A stretch of 64,000 nucleotides of DNA from Undaria pinnatifida (taxonomy: Eukaryota > Sar > Phaeophyceae > Laminariales > Alariaceae). Every line of letters starts with the position of its first letter. The first letter of the stretch is position 1. Of the stretch, positions 33,828 to 44,093 are shown one piece after another. The notes beneath the pieces were generated by a model. It saw nothing but the letters and a program-made list of their open reading frames with translations. It was not told where the DNA came from and made no database searches. Made by a program: the position numbers and the translations under genes. The DNA is taken from contig JABAKD010000005.1 of the NCBI GenBank assembly GCA_012845835.1, forward strand, positions 7,320,655-7,384,654, given 5' to 3'.

Positions 33828-33914
33828 TTCAGCCTTGTGGAGTCTCTGCTTCGTGACGCGCTTCTCTTTGTATTCCAACTCCATCAGCTGCTGAAGATCC
33901 TTGTTAGGAAACAT
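33828..33914 (-). other. Unknown exon-like stretch
   Basis: Minus strand, from a Met codon: FPNKDLQQLMELEYKEKRVT, then KQRLHKAE, ending at GAA|GTGCGT, a good splice donor. It is a charged helical peptide. It falls between two other exon-like stretches on the same strand (33399-33542 and 34779-34900), which together may mark an intron-rich gene of unknown function or its remains. Confidence 0.25.
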
Positions 33915-34156
33915 CTATCCCCTGTTTCCATGTGCCCCGCTTGAATAACCCACCGAGTTTATTGGATTCACGGACTCAGGCAAGAAACGCCATGTGCCTA
34001 TACTGTAGCTTTAACTTCTCCACATTTGCCGCATTACCTAGAGCGAGAAAACGAACCATCATCATTAGGTTATCTAGTATATCTGTTGATTATATAGTAC
34101 TACCCACTAGCTGTCATACTTAATCACGTGTCCATGTAACCTAGTGGGAAGTGCTA

Positions 34157-34376
34157 CACAGCCAACAAATTATACACCCGTGGAGTTCGACGAACCTCGC
34201 AGACTACAGCATTGATCTCCGGCGCTCCCGCGCGCCACTGACTATTTGGTAAATCAGTAACGCTCGAGCTGTTCTCACACAACATTAAATGACGATGTTG
34301 GAAGTCGAACCCACGTACCTAGTGGTCAGAAGTGTACGCTCCATCCACCAAGACCACTTCAAGTGACTTTAGCCAA
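34157..34376 (-). mobile_element. tRNA-derived SINE, copy 1
   Basis: The minus strand starts with a tRNA-like head: A-box region TTGGTGGATGGAGC, then CACTTCTGACC, then the B box GGGTTCGACTTCC. A body follows that matches 54701-54925, sharing GGAGAYCAATGCT, GAGRTTCGWCGAACTCCA and GTGTATA, and ends in TGTAGC. No poly(A) tail is evident. The shared head and body make a SINE family of about 220 bp. This copy lies in a possible intron of the exon-like cluster at 33.1-34.9 kb. Confidence 0.65.
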
Positions 34377-34778
34377 CATAGTGAATTCATTGGCAGTCGT
34401 TTTCGGCCCTTCCCCCTCCATGGCAGAATTGACTTCCAGCGTTTTACGTTGTGCCAGAACACGTTCCCTATTCCTGTTAACGTCCTCTCATTCTTGACAG
34501 TGCGTGAACTTGCAGGCGGGCTATCTTCTTGCCGGATGCGCTCGGTTGCGAGAGGCGCTATATCGGGGGGGCTGCCTTCAGACTGCCCTTGCGCTCGGCA
34601 GCGCGACATTCAAGTAGACGACAATGTAGTCAGAGAGCAATATGCCACCATCTTCCAGTTGACGCTGACGAGCGGTGTTTCTTCTTCCGTCCTGTCTTTT
34701 CGAGTCTGTAGCTGAGCAGCCCGTTGATCGATGATGCGCACTTGCGAACCCTTCTCCAATAGCATATTACCCTCTTAC

Positions 34779-34900
34779 CGTTCGAAGCCCCGGCGCTCCC
34801 GTCCCGGGAGGGTCGACGACAAGGAAAACTCTGTGCAGCTGATGTGCCACCCTTCCCTTCCACTTGTACTCGCTCTCCTCGCTGAATTTGAATTGCCAGA
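34779..34900 (-). CDS. Possible exon of an unknown gene
   Basis: Acceptor CTAAATAG and a strong donor ACG|GTAAGA bracket 122 bp. One frame is open and reads WQFKFSEESEYKWKGRVAHQ, LHRVFLVVDPPGTGAPGLRT. I do not recognise the family. Other minus-strand exon-like stretches follow at 33.9 and 33.5 kb. Low-stop chance sequence remains possible. Confidence 0.3.
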
Positions 34901-35121
34901 CTATTTAGAGATCTCCCTGTTTGACGTTGCCGTATGTGGGAGGAAGAACGTTGCATGATGTATGTGTTGCGATTTCAGCCCAAACAAGCAGTGCTTTAGC
35001 TGTTCTGCGTAATTAATTTATCTGCAATGTTCAAGAGATAAAATTTACAGCCAACCCGTGAGATATCCTCCAGGCTATCTCTAGGTGAGGCGCTTCCTGA
35101 CGACGATGATACGCCGACCGG

Positions 35122-35367
35122 AGTCATCCCGCGGCATGGGCTGCACTTTTTGGGCCAAGCGTTTCTGACCGGTTGAGTTCTTCAAGTGTACAACTGTCGG
35201 TTAGATTGATATTTTACGAGTATCATATTTGTTTCAGGACTAGCGCGTAGAAATGTTGGTCGGATTGCGCGAACATAATGTTTTCGAAGGCATGTGTCGG
35301 GTGAGATATTGAGCTTCTCATGTTAGGAGCTCATAAACTTCTGCTGCACCCCTTGCGTAAGATGGCT
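35122..35367 (+). mobile_element. MITE-like element, copy D
   Basis: Fourth member of the AGTCATCCC family, about 246 bp, aligned end to end with copy C. It carries CTGCACTTTTTGGGCCAAGC, TTTTACGAGTATC, TGTTGGTCGGATTGCGCGAA and the AGCTTCTCATGTTAGGAGCT palindrome, ending CTGCACCCC...AAGATGGCT. Confidence 0.7.
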
Positions 35368-35369
35368 CA

Positions 35370-36290
35370 GCAGTACCTTTAAATGATGGTAGTAGTGATG
35401 GCGATCCCTGTAAATGGTGCTGTTCTAACGATCCTACTAAATTGTGCTCCTTTAAGACTGGCATTCACTCGCTTTTAACACTGGAAGCCGCCGTCGAAGT
35501 AGATTTTGAAATTGATGACCGATTTCTCGCCCTTTGTCGCTCGCTTGTGGTGGTTATTCGCAGACACATTGCAGCCGTTCCTGCAATACCTCGGCCTTCG
35601 GCATTATTCGTTTCCTCGGTCGACCTATCGTGGCCTTCCATCATGGAAAGCCCTCTCATGGTTTTGGCAATGTTGCTGGTGACGCCGGAGTCCCCAGTTC
35701 TTTCAGCTTTGGATTTCGGAATTCGAACGTGTTTTGTGCAACAGTGCGGTCTGACGATAATATTGCACGACGATCCTGAGAAGCTCCTGTTAGTAGCAGA
35801 CCTCTACAAACGCACAAGTATGCAGCGACAGCAGTTTCAAATGACTATGATTTGACAGCTGCGCGGAGAAAGTCACAGTAGATATATAAGGAAGTTCGGG
35901 TACGTAGCAACTCGGGCCTCACGCGTCGTATACGTGTACTTGACGTCGCCGATGGACCGCAGTTCGATACTGAAGCGCCAAACACGTCGAGGCTCAGAAT
36001 CTATTTGCGGGGCGGTCGCACGTGGCCACGTGGTGGATGTAAGGGTCCAGAGGCTTGGCACGAGTCACTGCTGAGCGGACTCGTGAAAACGATAAGAAGA
36101 ACTATGAAGGTGGCGCTCTCTGTGCCAAAGAAGGAGAAAGGAGAGAAGGACGCGGAAAGACTAAGAGTGACAGGGATGGTAATCGAGTGTGTTTCACCAT
36201 CCCACGATAAAAAAGAGGTGTTCTTCGCGCTCTACCGCTATATGTACCCCAGACGTCGTTTAAATGACCGGCTGACAGCAGTGTGCCTTG
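35370..36290. other. Unassigned stretch with overlapping open frames
   Basis: A plus-strand frame at 35442-35855 (137 codons) and other frames on both strands overlap. None shows a domain. On the minus strand VAQNTFEFRNPKLKELGTPA looks coding-like but is followed by stops. A plus-strand frame at 36005-36343 is Lys/Arg-rich (KVALSVPKKEKGEKDAERLR) with no relatives here. Confidence 0.2.
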
Positions 36291-36295
36291 GTGCT

Positions 36296-36368
36296 TGTTG
36301 GTTATATAGCACTACCCACCAAGCTACTGAGTCAAGCGACTAGGTAGCTCAGTACTCTATAACCAACA
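36296..36368. repeat. Hairpin-forming inverted repeat
   Basis: TGTTGGTTATATAG at 36296-36309 pairs with CTATAACCAACA at 36357-36368. Inside, AGCTACTGAGTC and GGTAGCTCAGTACT give further partial pairing. It lies about 50 bp upstream of the Copia-type element. Confidence 0.5.
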
Positions 36369-36420
36369 GCGCTTGCTTATGGAAGTCGATACTTCCTAGT
36401 GGCAAGCCAGTTGCGTACTC

Positions 36421-37213
36421 TATTAGATATGATACGTGTCAGTAACCATCATGGACATCGTTACTTGATAACACGTAACGTCATCTGGTATACATTGCAG
36501 GTTGCCAAGTACAACAGACAGTTTTCAGCCTGATAGTTGTCGTTTATCGATACAGTATTAACAGCAGAAGTCTCAGTCGCACTAGTATATTGGATATGTG
36601 ATACACAGCGGATCACAGGCTAAAACATATCCAATACCTGGTACATGTTCGTAGTACGTACTCGTACACAGTAGAAGGGACGGTCTGCGGTATCCCTCCG
36701 AGAACCGGTAGCATATATGGTCATAAATCCATTTCATGTTGCTAAATCAGCAATATAGACTACTTCTACATAGGGTAATGTGTTTGTGCCCTGGAGTTAT
36801 ATCGGTTGGCACCGCTGTTCGAGGATCTATCATAAGGGTCCTTTTCTTTTGTTCGTACCGGATTCTGTGGGTCTTTGTCTTTGAGCTACGGGCAGCGCAT
36901 CACGCGCACGGCCCTCACGTGGTCACTCCTCATCTCCACATCTCCACACCTGCATCTTGCTCACCATCAGCTTCCATCTGCTGAGTAAAACAAATCAATC
37001 AATCAACATCGGCTTGGGGTCGCCGACCAACATCATCATGTTTTCTGTATTGGAAGCTCTTCTCCTACAGGCTCGCCTAACCGTGGCCTGCATTTGCTCC
37101 TAAACCATGTAGGCTGTGTCTTCATCGGGTCATCCGAAAGCGAGCCTACGAGCATACACCAGCTGCGAGCTGACACACGCCACGTGCCATCTCATATATA
37201 AGACGTGTTAATA
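36421..37213 (+). repeat. 5' LTR of the Copia-type element
   Basis: 793 bp, sharing with the 3' LTR the CAGTAACCATCATG start region, GAGAACCGGTAGCATATATGG, and CATCGGGTCATCCGAAAGCG. Open frames inside it are present in both LTRs and drift apart in sequence, so they are not genes. GGGGTTGAGCCTCC follows directly and may be the primer binding site, but I cannot match it to a tRNA. Confidence 0.85.
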
Positions 37214-37289
37214 GGGGTTGAGCCTCCTATCGCGTAAACCCGAGGAGCGGCACCGTACGGTTCAAGATCATCACCACTGAGACTGGATC

Positions 37290-38058
37290 AAGAAACCTGT
37301 TGCTGCTTACTGGGGAGCCTCTTCTCACCTCTACGAGAACAACGAGAAGAAATTAGCATCTAAGGACTACACCAGTACTTCGTTGGCGTGGTGAGTGATT
37401 GATTGAGCGTATCTAGAGGACCCTACACAGTCGATCAGAGTAACTGTTACTGTAGCTCACGATGATTGTGGACAGCGACGCGTGGATCCACTTGATGGAC
37501 GAGGAGATTATTCCGAGACTGCGGAAAAGTATGCGGGATTACAAGAGGCTGAAGGAGCCGAAGACCATCGTGACCAACGGAAACAAGAAGGCCTTCGCAA
37601 CAGCAGCAGGCACCATCTGGGTATACATCATCGACCGGGCTGGCCGGCGTGTTCCTGTTCGCATCTCGGCCATAGTCGTACCTGGACTGGGACGCAACGT
37701 CTTCTCCTTCACCAAAGCAATACAATCAGGGGTGAGCACTATCCTCGAGACTGGAAACCCTCACTTGCACTTCGGCATCAACACTTCGCTTCCGCTCACC
37801 CAACACCCAGAGGACAAGGGCGTATGCTCTTACGAAGTATCTCTTCGTGCCCTGGGTAGCACGGCTGATACGTCATCAACGTCTGCTGTAATTCCTGCAG
37901 CACAGGCAAGCAAACGACGCCAATCAAGTCGATTACACCTTGAAAGAGATCGAAGAATTCTGCACCAACTCCGGCATCGCCATGGAGGACACCACGACGT
38001 TAACGCCCCAACGGAAGAGGGTATCCGCACGTTATGGACAGAATTTTGCGACCCATGA
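37290..38058 (+). pseudogene. Copia gag end and protease, degenerate
   Basis: Early sequence reads AYWGASSHLYENNEKKLASK, like the gag-protease junction of Copia elements, then a stop. The frame starting at 37462 gives IVDSDAWIHLMDE, in which the retropepsin signature (normally DSGAS.H) keeps its catalytic Asp but has Gly changed to Asp. It continues to VPGLGRNVFSFTKAIQSGVS, the standard V.GL..NL.S..KL..G block. The active-site change and frame breaks mean no working enzyme. Confidence 0.65.
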
Positions 38059-38194
38059 GGAGTGCACACTAACATGCGGAAACAACACCCCTGAAGAGGC
38101 TACTGTCACGGAGACTGAGCGCCAACGTACGCAAATCCCGGACATTACACCCGAAGAAGCCATTGCCACGAGACCGAGCGCTTTCGTGCGCTAG
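37940..38194 (+). pseudogene. Copia integrase core fragment, catalytic Glu lost
   Basis: In the next frame: EIEEFCTNSGIAMEDTTTLT, PQRKRVSARYGQNFATHEEC. In Copia integrases this is FC...GI..E.T..YTPQQNGV.ER..., where the Glu of NGV.E is the third member of the D,D-35-E triad. Here that position is Ala (VSAR). The two Asp residues upstream are not recognisable. A frameshift separates this piece from the protease. Confidence 0.6.
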
Positions 38195-39400
38195 TCCAGA
38201 TCATGCTACACTACCACGAGAACAACCTTCTAGAAGAGGAAAAGTCATCGACAACAGCTGGAGCGTCATTGACGGGAGCTGGAGCATCCTCATCAGAAGA
38301 AGAAGAAGCGTCATCATCACCAGAGATTGGGGAATCGTTATCAAGGGCTGGAGCACCACCGCAAGAAGCTTGAGTGTCCTCGTCAGGAGTTACGCCTGCT
38401 ACTTCGCCCAGGGACCCATTCTACCACGTCTGGGGTCGCACCGGATGTACCGCATCACGAGACCGCCAGTACAAGACCCAATCCAAGAGTCGAGGATACC
38501 TTCGACGACACGCACGTCAAAACAGCATCGGGGACAAAGCCACCGATCGCGTGTGTGGAGTTCATCTACACCGAGAGAGGTCCGTTTCGGGTCTCGGAGG
38601 AGGAAAACCGAGTGATTAAAATCCTCAACGACATACTAAGATGCCATCCACTTCACGGATCAGCACCGGCCGGAATAATAGAAACCGGAATCACTGGAGC
38701 TGGAATCACCAACACATCTTCGCATGGGACCTTCGGAGCAATGTCATCTCGACTACCATCACACATCGGAGAAATTGCATCCGGGATCGCTAGATTGACT
38801 TCATCTTGGACCACCGAAGCACCAGCTGGATCGACAGCATCACATGGGGCCATTGGAGTCGCTGGATCATCGCCATCTGGAACCACCGGGCCATCAACTG
38901 AGCCAAGGACCGACGGATCGACACTGTCCGCGTTACCCGTGGTCTCACCAGCTACGTTCGAGCCACGCCTTGGAGCCAAGCTCAACAGAAAGACCGAACG
39001 TCAGGAGGAGGTTCACACGCTCACAACAGCAAAAGGACAGCCTCGGGCAAACCTCGAGACAGGATCTGCGGAATCAACACAGGACGACCAAGAGCCACTG
39101 GCAACATCTCCGGCCTTCGTGTACACCAGCAAGCCAACCTCAGACTTCCTCTCCTTTCTGAACAGAGAACCACATAAACATCGAGGCGAAGACGCGTAGA
39201 CTGCCTACATAGTCAACAGTCGAGGCGGAGCTGATGACGGCAATCAGGTTTGAGGGAAAGGGTTCTACCTACCTTGCCAACTTCAACATGAAGTATAGCC
39301 TCAAGTCCTGAGCGACGAACAGCGGATCAAGCACATTTAACGATGTCTACACCAACAACGTCTACACTGATAACGTCTACACCATCAAGGTCGAGCCACT
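38195..39400 (+). pseudogene. Ser/Thr/Gly-rich linker region of the Copia element
   Basis: The frame at 38327-39199 (290 codons) is rich in Ser, Thr, Gly and Ala (ITGAGITNTSSHGT, VAGSSPSGTTGPSTE) and other frames nearby show Glu/Ser runs (SSSEEEEASSS). Such a low-complexity linker normally joins integrase to reverse transcriptase in Copia polyproteins. The expected reverse transcriptase does not follow; sequence to 40.1 kb has only short frames. Confidence 0.4.
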
Positions 39401-40127
39401 GGAAGTGAGTGTGAAATGCGTTATCTCGTTACCAAAGGTGTACATAGAGTGTCGCATGTTCTCCTTGTACGGGCCGGGCAAAGACAACGATCGGTGTTGT
39501 GTACGGTTTGGAAATTTCGAAATATCGCAGTTAGTACCAAGTATGGGTACAAGCCAAATACGTAATTTCGACTGGATGGTTGAATATTAAATTTGACTAC
39601 GACATCTCAGGTACTTAAGGACGGCCGGAAAACCCGCCACCTGAACTAGTACGTACGGAAGATTAAGATAAACGAGAGGTGATGTCTTTCTAGAATAAGT
39701 GTTCTTCGTCCAGCTGCACGTCGCTAGCAATGCCTCTTTGTTCCTTTGTTTATGGGCGGTAGGAACACTGATAGGCTGTTCACTCCTATGGTTGTTGCGG
39801 AATAGCGAACATATTGACCGTTTTAGACTACCGCAAACATCTTCTAGTCCTTGGTTGACTAACCGACCGGAATACAGTTGACGTCTGATGATTCTAGCGT
39901 TGTGAGCTAGTAAGTTAACTTGCAGAAACATGCAGAAACACGTACGAGGTATAGTGTCAGGGCAGGATTTTTCGTGTCCGCTTGTTTTGTGTTCACCCAT
40001 TTGGTATTTTGGCAAGATGAGTTTGCTCTACGCAAAACGTTTTCTCTACATTTATCGTTGTTGCTGCATGCATTTCCGTTTTGGAGTTGTTAGCATGTCA
40101 CGGAGAGTGAGAAAGTGTTGACTTAAC

Positions 40128-40136
40128 GGGGGGAGG
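40128..40136 (+). other. Polypurine tract of the Copia-type element
   Basis: GGGGGGAGG lies directly against the first base of the 3' LTR, the site where plus-strand DNA synthesis is primed in LTR retrotransposons. It helps fix the LTR boundary. Confidence 0.75.
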
Positions 40137-40915
40137 TATTAGAGATGATACTTGTCAGTAACCATCATGTCGTTACTTGATAACACTTAACGTCATTTGG
40201 TATACATTGCGAGTCAATAATGTTAGGCTTTTCAGCATGATAGTTGTCGTTTATCGATACAGTATTTAAGAGCAGAAGTCTCAGCACTAGTATCTTGGAT
40301 ACGTGATACACAACAAATCACAGGCTAAAACACCCAATACCTGGCGCATGTAGTACGTACTCGTACACAGTAAAAGGGACGGTCTTCGGGTGTCCCTCCG
40401 AGAACCGGTAGCATATATGGTCATAAATCCATTTCATGTTGCTAAATTAGCAGCATACTTGTACATAGGGTCATGTGTTTGTCCCTAGAATTATGTCGGT
40501 TGGTACCGCTGTTCGAGGATCTATTACAAGGGTCCTTTTATTTTGCTCGTCCGGATTCTGTGGGTCTTTGTCTCTGAGATACGGGCAGCGCATCACGCGC
40601 ACTGCCCTTACCTGGTCACTCCACATCTCCACATCTTCATATCTGCATCTTGCTCACCATCAGCTTTCATCTATCTGCTGAGTAAAGCAAGTCAATCAAT
40701 CAACATCGGCTTGGGGTCGTTGACCAGAACATCATCTTATTTTCTGTATTGGAAGCTCTTCTACAGGTTTGCCTAACCGTGGCCTGCGTTTGCTTTTAAA
40801 ATCAAATCATATAGGCTGTGGCTTCATCGGGTCATCCGAAAGCGAGCCTACGAGCGTATGCCAGCTGCGAGCTGATGCACGCCGCGTACCATCTCATATA
40901 GAAGAGGTTTTAATA
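40137..40915 (+). repeat. 3' LTR of the Copia-type element
   Basis: 779 bp, aligned along its length with the 5' LTR but with many substitutions and small indels. It ends TTTTAATA and is followed by the second TACTC. Confidence 0.85.
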
Positions 40916-41130
40916 TACTCTGTGCTATTGCCAATGTCCGGACTGCCGACGAGGCCTACGACCAAGACCGTTTCTTTCAAAAGTTCTTGAACGGTATTGA
41001 AATTACGCCACATTCTGATTTTGTGCTGCCAGGTTATCGGTAGGCAGAACATAAGATGATGTCTGACGGGCTCACGTACGTACCAGGCCATCATGCATGT
41101 AGTATGTTAGTCTATGCCCTTACTCCAATA

Positions 41131-41450
41131 GTTGTCCATTGTTGTTGTCGTTCTCACATTAACTCGCATAATCAAGTCCGTGGTCACAGGACAGGCTCCA
41201 GTGACTCTGGAGCTGATGAATACCCCAGGGAAAAACACAAGCAAACCAAAGGTGGTACACGCATATATCACAGCCGACGCAATTCAGGCCTCCACCTGAA
41301 ACATATACAAGTGAAATCGGGAGTCAGCCTACGATGTGCCAGGTCCATACTGGTGCATACATCTCACTATTCGCGCCTGGAAAAACCGACTATACCGCTT
41401 GCCACCCAAGAAAAGACTACCACGTATATATGGCACGTAGTACCTATCAC
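41131..41450 (+). repeat. Dispersed repeat, copy 1 (related to 57555-57905)
   Basis: Shared landmarks in the same order are TTCTCACATTAACTCGCA, CGTGGTCACAGG.CAGGCTCC, CCAGGGAAAAA, GAAATCGGGAGTCAGCCTA, GTGCCAGGT.CATACT and AAGACTACCACGTA. Indels and microsatellite differences separate the copies. No ends, target duplication or coding content were found. Confidence 0.6.
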
Positions 41451-41483
41451 ACTAAGCATACGCACGACAGACGCAAGTCAATT

Positions 41484-41632
41484 AGAAAAAAGAAACAAAG
41501 AAAATAAAAGAGGACAAAGGAAAGGAAAGACAAGGAAGCGAAAAACGAAAAAGGAAAGGAAGGAAGAACAAAGACAAGAAAAAAAGCAAGGAGAGACAAG
41601 ACAAGAAGAGGAAGCAAGGAAAGGAAAGAATG
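41484..41632 (+). repeat. Polypurine tract, about 150 nt
   Basis: Nearly pure A/G with only scattered C or T (AGAAAAAAGAAACAAAGAAA and similar). It creates a long Lys/Glu/Arg frame that is a composition artefact. Such mirror-rich purine tracts can form triplex structures. Confidence 0.6.
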
Positions 41633-41658
41633 TCATACCAGTAGGCCCTCGGAACTGA

Positions 41659-41984
41659 CTAAGGACGGTATTGGGCTCATAGAGGGTATCAAGTGCATAA
41701 TCAATGACACTGGGGAGAGAACGCAACATGGCGAAGAAGTCAGGGCGGTCTTACGCTATCTTGTGACGACCATTGGAAGGCCCACACATTTCAAGACGAT
41801 GATGGCCAGACTCAGAATTCAGTCTCTTGGGCATGACGCCCCCCCTTCCCCTCCCCCCCCCCCTCCCCCCCTCCCCTCTCCCCCCCTCCCCCCTCCCCCC
41901 CTCCCCCCTCCTCCCCTCCCCCCTCCCCCCTCCCCCCTCCCCCCCTTCCCCTTCCCCCCCTTCCCCCTCCCCACGGCCACTTAG
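41659..41984 (+). other. Open, coding-like stretch running into a proline-rich tract
   Basis: One frame is open for 108 codons: LTKDGIGLIEGIKCIINDTG, ERTQHGEEVRAVLRYLVTTI, GRPTHFKTMMARLRIQSLGH, then a Pro/Leu run from the C-rich tract. The first 60 residues have balanced composition and look like genuine protein. No family was recognised, and no upstream start is in frame because a stop precedes it. It may be a transposon fragment or an exon. Confidence 0.25.
41838..41974 (+). repeat. C-rich/T pyrimidine tract
   Basis: About 137 nt made almost only of C5-7 runs separated by single or double T. The complementary strand has many G-runs and could form G-quadruplexes, and this strand i-motifs. 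It explains the PPPLPP and GGGEGG frames on the two strands. Confidence 0.8.
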
Positions 41985-42283
41985 AGATGCCGACGGTCTC
42001 CATACCACATGCTGATCATTGACAGCTGTAACTAGACTGCGTAGTGGGCTTACTTGCTATATACTGAGTACTCCGGAGTATTACTTTAATACAGATCAGC
42101 GGCATGGTAGGCTGTAGGCTGCGGCAGCAGTTGTAGCAAAGCATCTCTATGCCAAACCAAAGTATATGACCTATTATACTGAACAGTGGCGCAGAACCTC
42201 ACGATGTACCGCTTCCTGGAAAAATATCATGTGGTTTTCTATATGGTCACTAGTCATATTGTCTGTCTATGTGGTACTTGTTG

Positions 42284-42435
42284 CATAGTTTTTCCATCAT
42301 TGCATTGCAGGGTTGACAGACGCACGGAGCACGCATCGCGCTACACGTCAGCAATGATCCATAGTTTTTCCATCATTGCATTGCAGGGTTGACAGACGCA
42401 CGGAGCACGCATCGCGCTACACGTCAGCAATGATC
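42284..42435 (+). repeat. Perfect 76-bp tandem duplication
   Basis: Units 42284-42359 and 42360-42435 are identical, starting CATAGTTTTTCCATCATTGC and ending GCAATGATC. Identity across 76 bp indicates a very recent event or an assembly artefact. Confidence 0.85.
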
Positions 42436-42600
42436 CAACGAGTAGCACGTGTTCGTCCGAGTCATTGCCTCCCTCTCCTGGTCGTCCTGGTGTACACCCG
42501 CATGTGATGTGCGCGGAATGAAATTGCTGCTGCCTCTTTATTTATTATTCCGCACGGATTTCATTTTTATATTAACGTATTTATTATAAAAATTTAAATA

Positions 42601-42710
42601 CACTCCAGCTGTGAGATCGAATATTTAGTCGAAACTCATCTTTGCAAGCTGTGTGTGATACTCCGATCGCGCGTATTACGAGTTGTGTGTCCTTATTTAT
42701 ATAAAAAGGG
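42601..42710 (+). repeat. Lone arm fragment of the foldback family at 24157-24836
   Basis: CACTCCAGCTGTGAGA, CGAAACTCATCTTTGCAAGC and ACTCCGATCGCGCGTATTAC match the right arm at 24668-24750 in the same orientation. The opposite arm is not present nearby. Confidence 0.6.
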
Positions 42711-42719
42711 ACGGGAATC

Positions 42720-44062
42720 ACAGCGCAAAAAGGGTGTCGTCAGAACATATGTTAAATACAAGGCGCGGGGCAAACCAAGAGTTGTCAGGGGTGGCCTGGA
42801 CCAGCATCAGCGGCGACTGGGTGATATCGACCTCGCACTATAAAGAAACAAGCAATTCACACCGTGCCCCCTCTCTGGCGGGTGGCTGTTAGGACACGAC
42901 AAGCTGGCTATCGCACAGCTGAAATCACAGCGGCGTTTTTGTGAGACTGACTGCGATTGGTTTAATATCACGGGATCGCCTTGCAGTAGTGCAACGGAGA
43001 GTGTTAGACAAGGGTAAGCTACGGCAGACCATATTGCAGTAGGGTAAGGGTATTAGCTTTCTTGTACTGAAAGTTGATACTTGATCTGGACTCAGTAATA
43101 CTGCCTCTATATAGTATTGGTGCAGAAGCTAGGGGATGTTGGTAATATTTCTCCGTCCACGGATATAAGATACATCGCGATCTTCGAGTTGGTTTTCCTT
43201 TTCAGACAGTGTGGGAAAATACAGAGTGGCTACACATCCTACGGCCCGCAGTGTATACCCACTTATGCCATATTCCAGTTAGTATCCCATACTACTCACG
43301 GCAAATGCTGGCTTTATCTCAGCAGAATGATTGAAAACCAAAACTCGTTCTGACATCAACAGCATGTCAGCGGAAGCCGAGAACGAGCCGCTCATGCTAC
43401 GTGGCACCTAATTGTAGTTTGTTGCCGATGTTGTTATTGTTCAGGCATGCGAATGCAGCACTTCAGACGACACTATCCTATCAGAGTTGTGCGAGCAGTT
43501 GTTTCTAACACTGTTTTGTGGCTTCAGTAGAAACACTCGGGCAATACTGGTGCCCGTAGCTATACCTGACGTCATCTGCCTATAGAAGTATGCCCTGCAT
43601 GATATGGTGTTTTTTATGACTAGGCGTACGATTTCCCCGTTTAATATTGTTACACGGGTTGATAGAGTGCCCCGCCCCGCCCCCGACACAACAAGACTCA
43701 ACGCCGAGAAGCCTGCCATACGCACATTGGGGACAAGGTATGACGCCGAAAACGACTACGTCAGCGTAACCTATACTGTCCGCGTTTAGCGCAAGTTTCG
43801 CTGGATGCAAGCTTGGCAACGCGTCTTCAACGTGTCAGAATGTACGGTACCCGGTATACCTTTCGACGTTGGGCTTGTAGGTATGTCCACCCGCAGAGCA
43901 CTTATTTCATTCCCCCCTTTTCCTGTTGTGTTTCCCATCCAGAATACCCATGTTGTACGAAAGCCTCAGCGGCGGACTACCATTCCCAATCCGTTACTGG
44001 AGGAGTTGGCGTGAGATAATCGATGCCAACAGCACGTAAGGGCATTGGCTACATTCCCAGAA

Positions 44063-44093
<31 letters not shown>

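Larger units (their letters stand above)
36421..40915 (+). mobile_element. Complete Copia-type LTR retrotransposon, decayed, with TACTC target duplication
   Basis: LTRs at 36421-37213 and 40137-40915 are flanked by TACTC on both sides (36416-36420, 40916-40920). The LTR ends are TATTAG...TTAATA rather than TG...CA. The polypurine tract GGGGGGAGG (40128-40136) abuts the 3' LTR. The interior is only 2.9 kb and keeps gag-end, protease and integrase pieces in that order, which is the Copia arrangement. No reverse transcriptase or RNase H motif was found where it should follow integrase. LTR divergence, with several indels, points to an old insertion. Confidence 0.85.

Noticed and set aside
36736-40776. 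Similar short proteins at 36736-36984 and 40475-40776 (SVGTAVRGSI...)
   Set aside because: Both lie inside the two LTRs of one retrotransposon, so their likeness reflects LTR identity, and the frames diverge.
41056-41658. 200-codon Lys/Glu-rich protein
   Set aside because: It runs through a dispersed repeat and then a polypurine tract; the copy of the repeat at 57.6 kb does not keep the frame.
41751-42015. Proline- and glycine-rich proteins on both strands
   Set aside because: They are translations of the C-rich tract and depend only on its composition.
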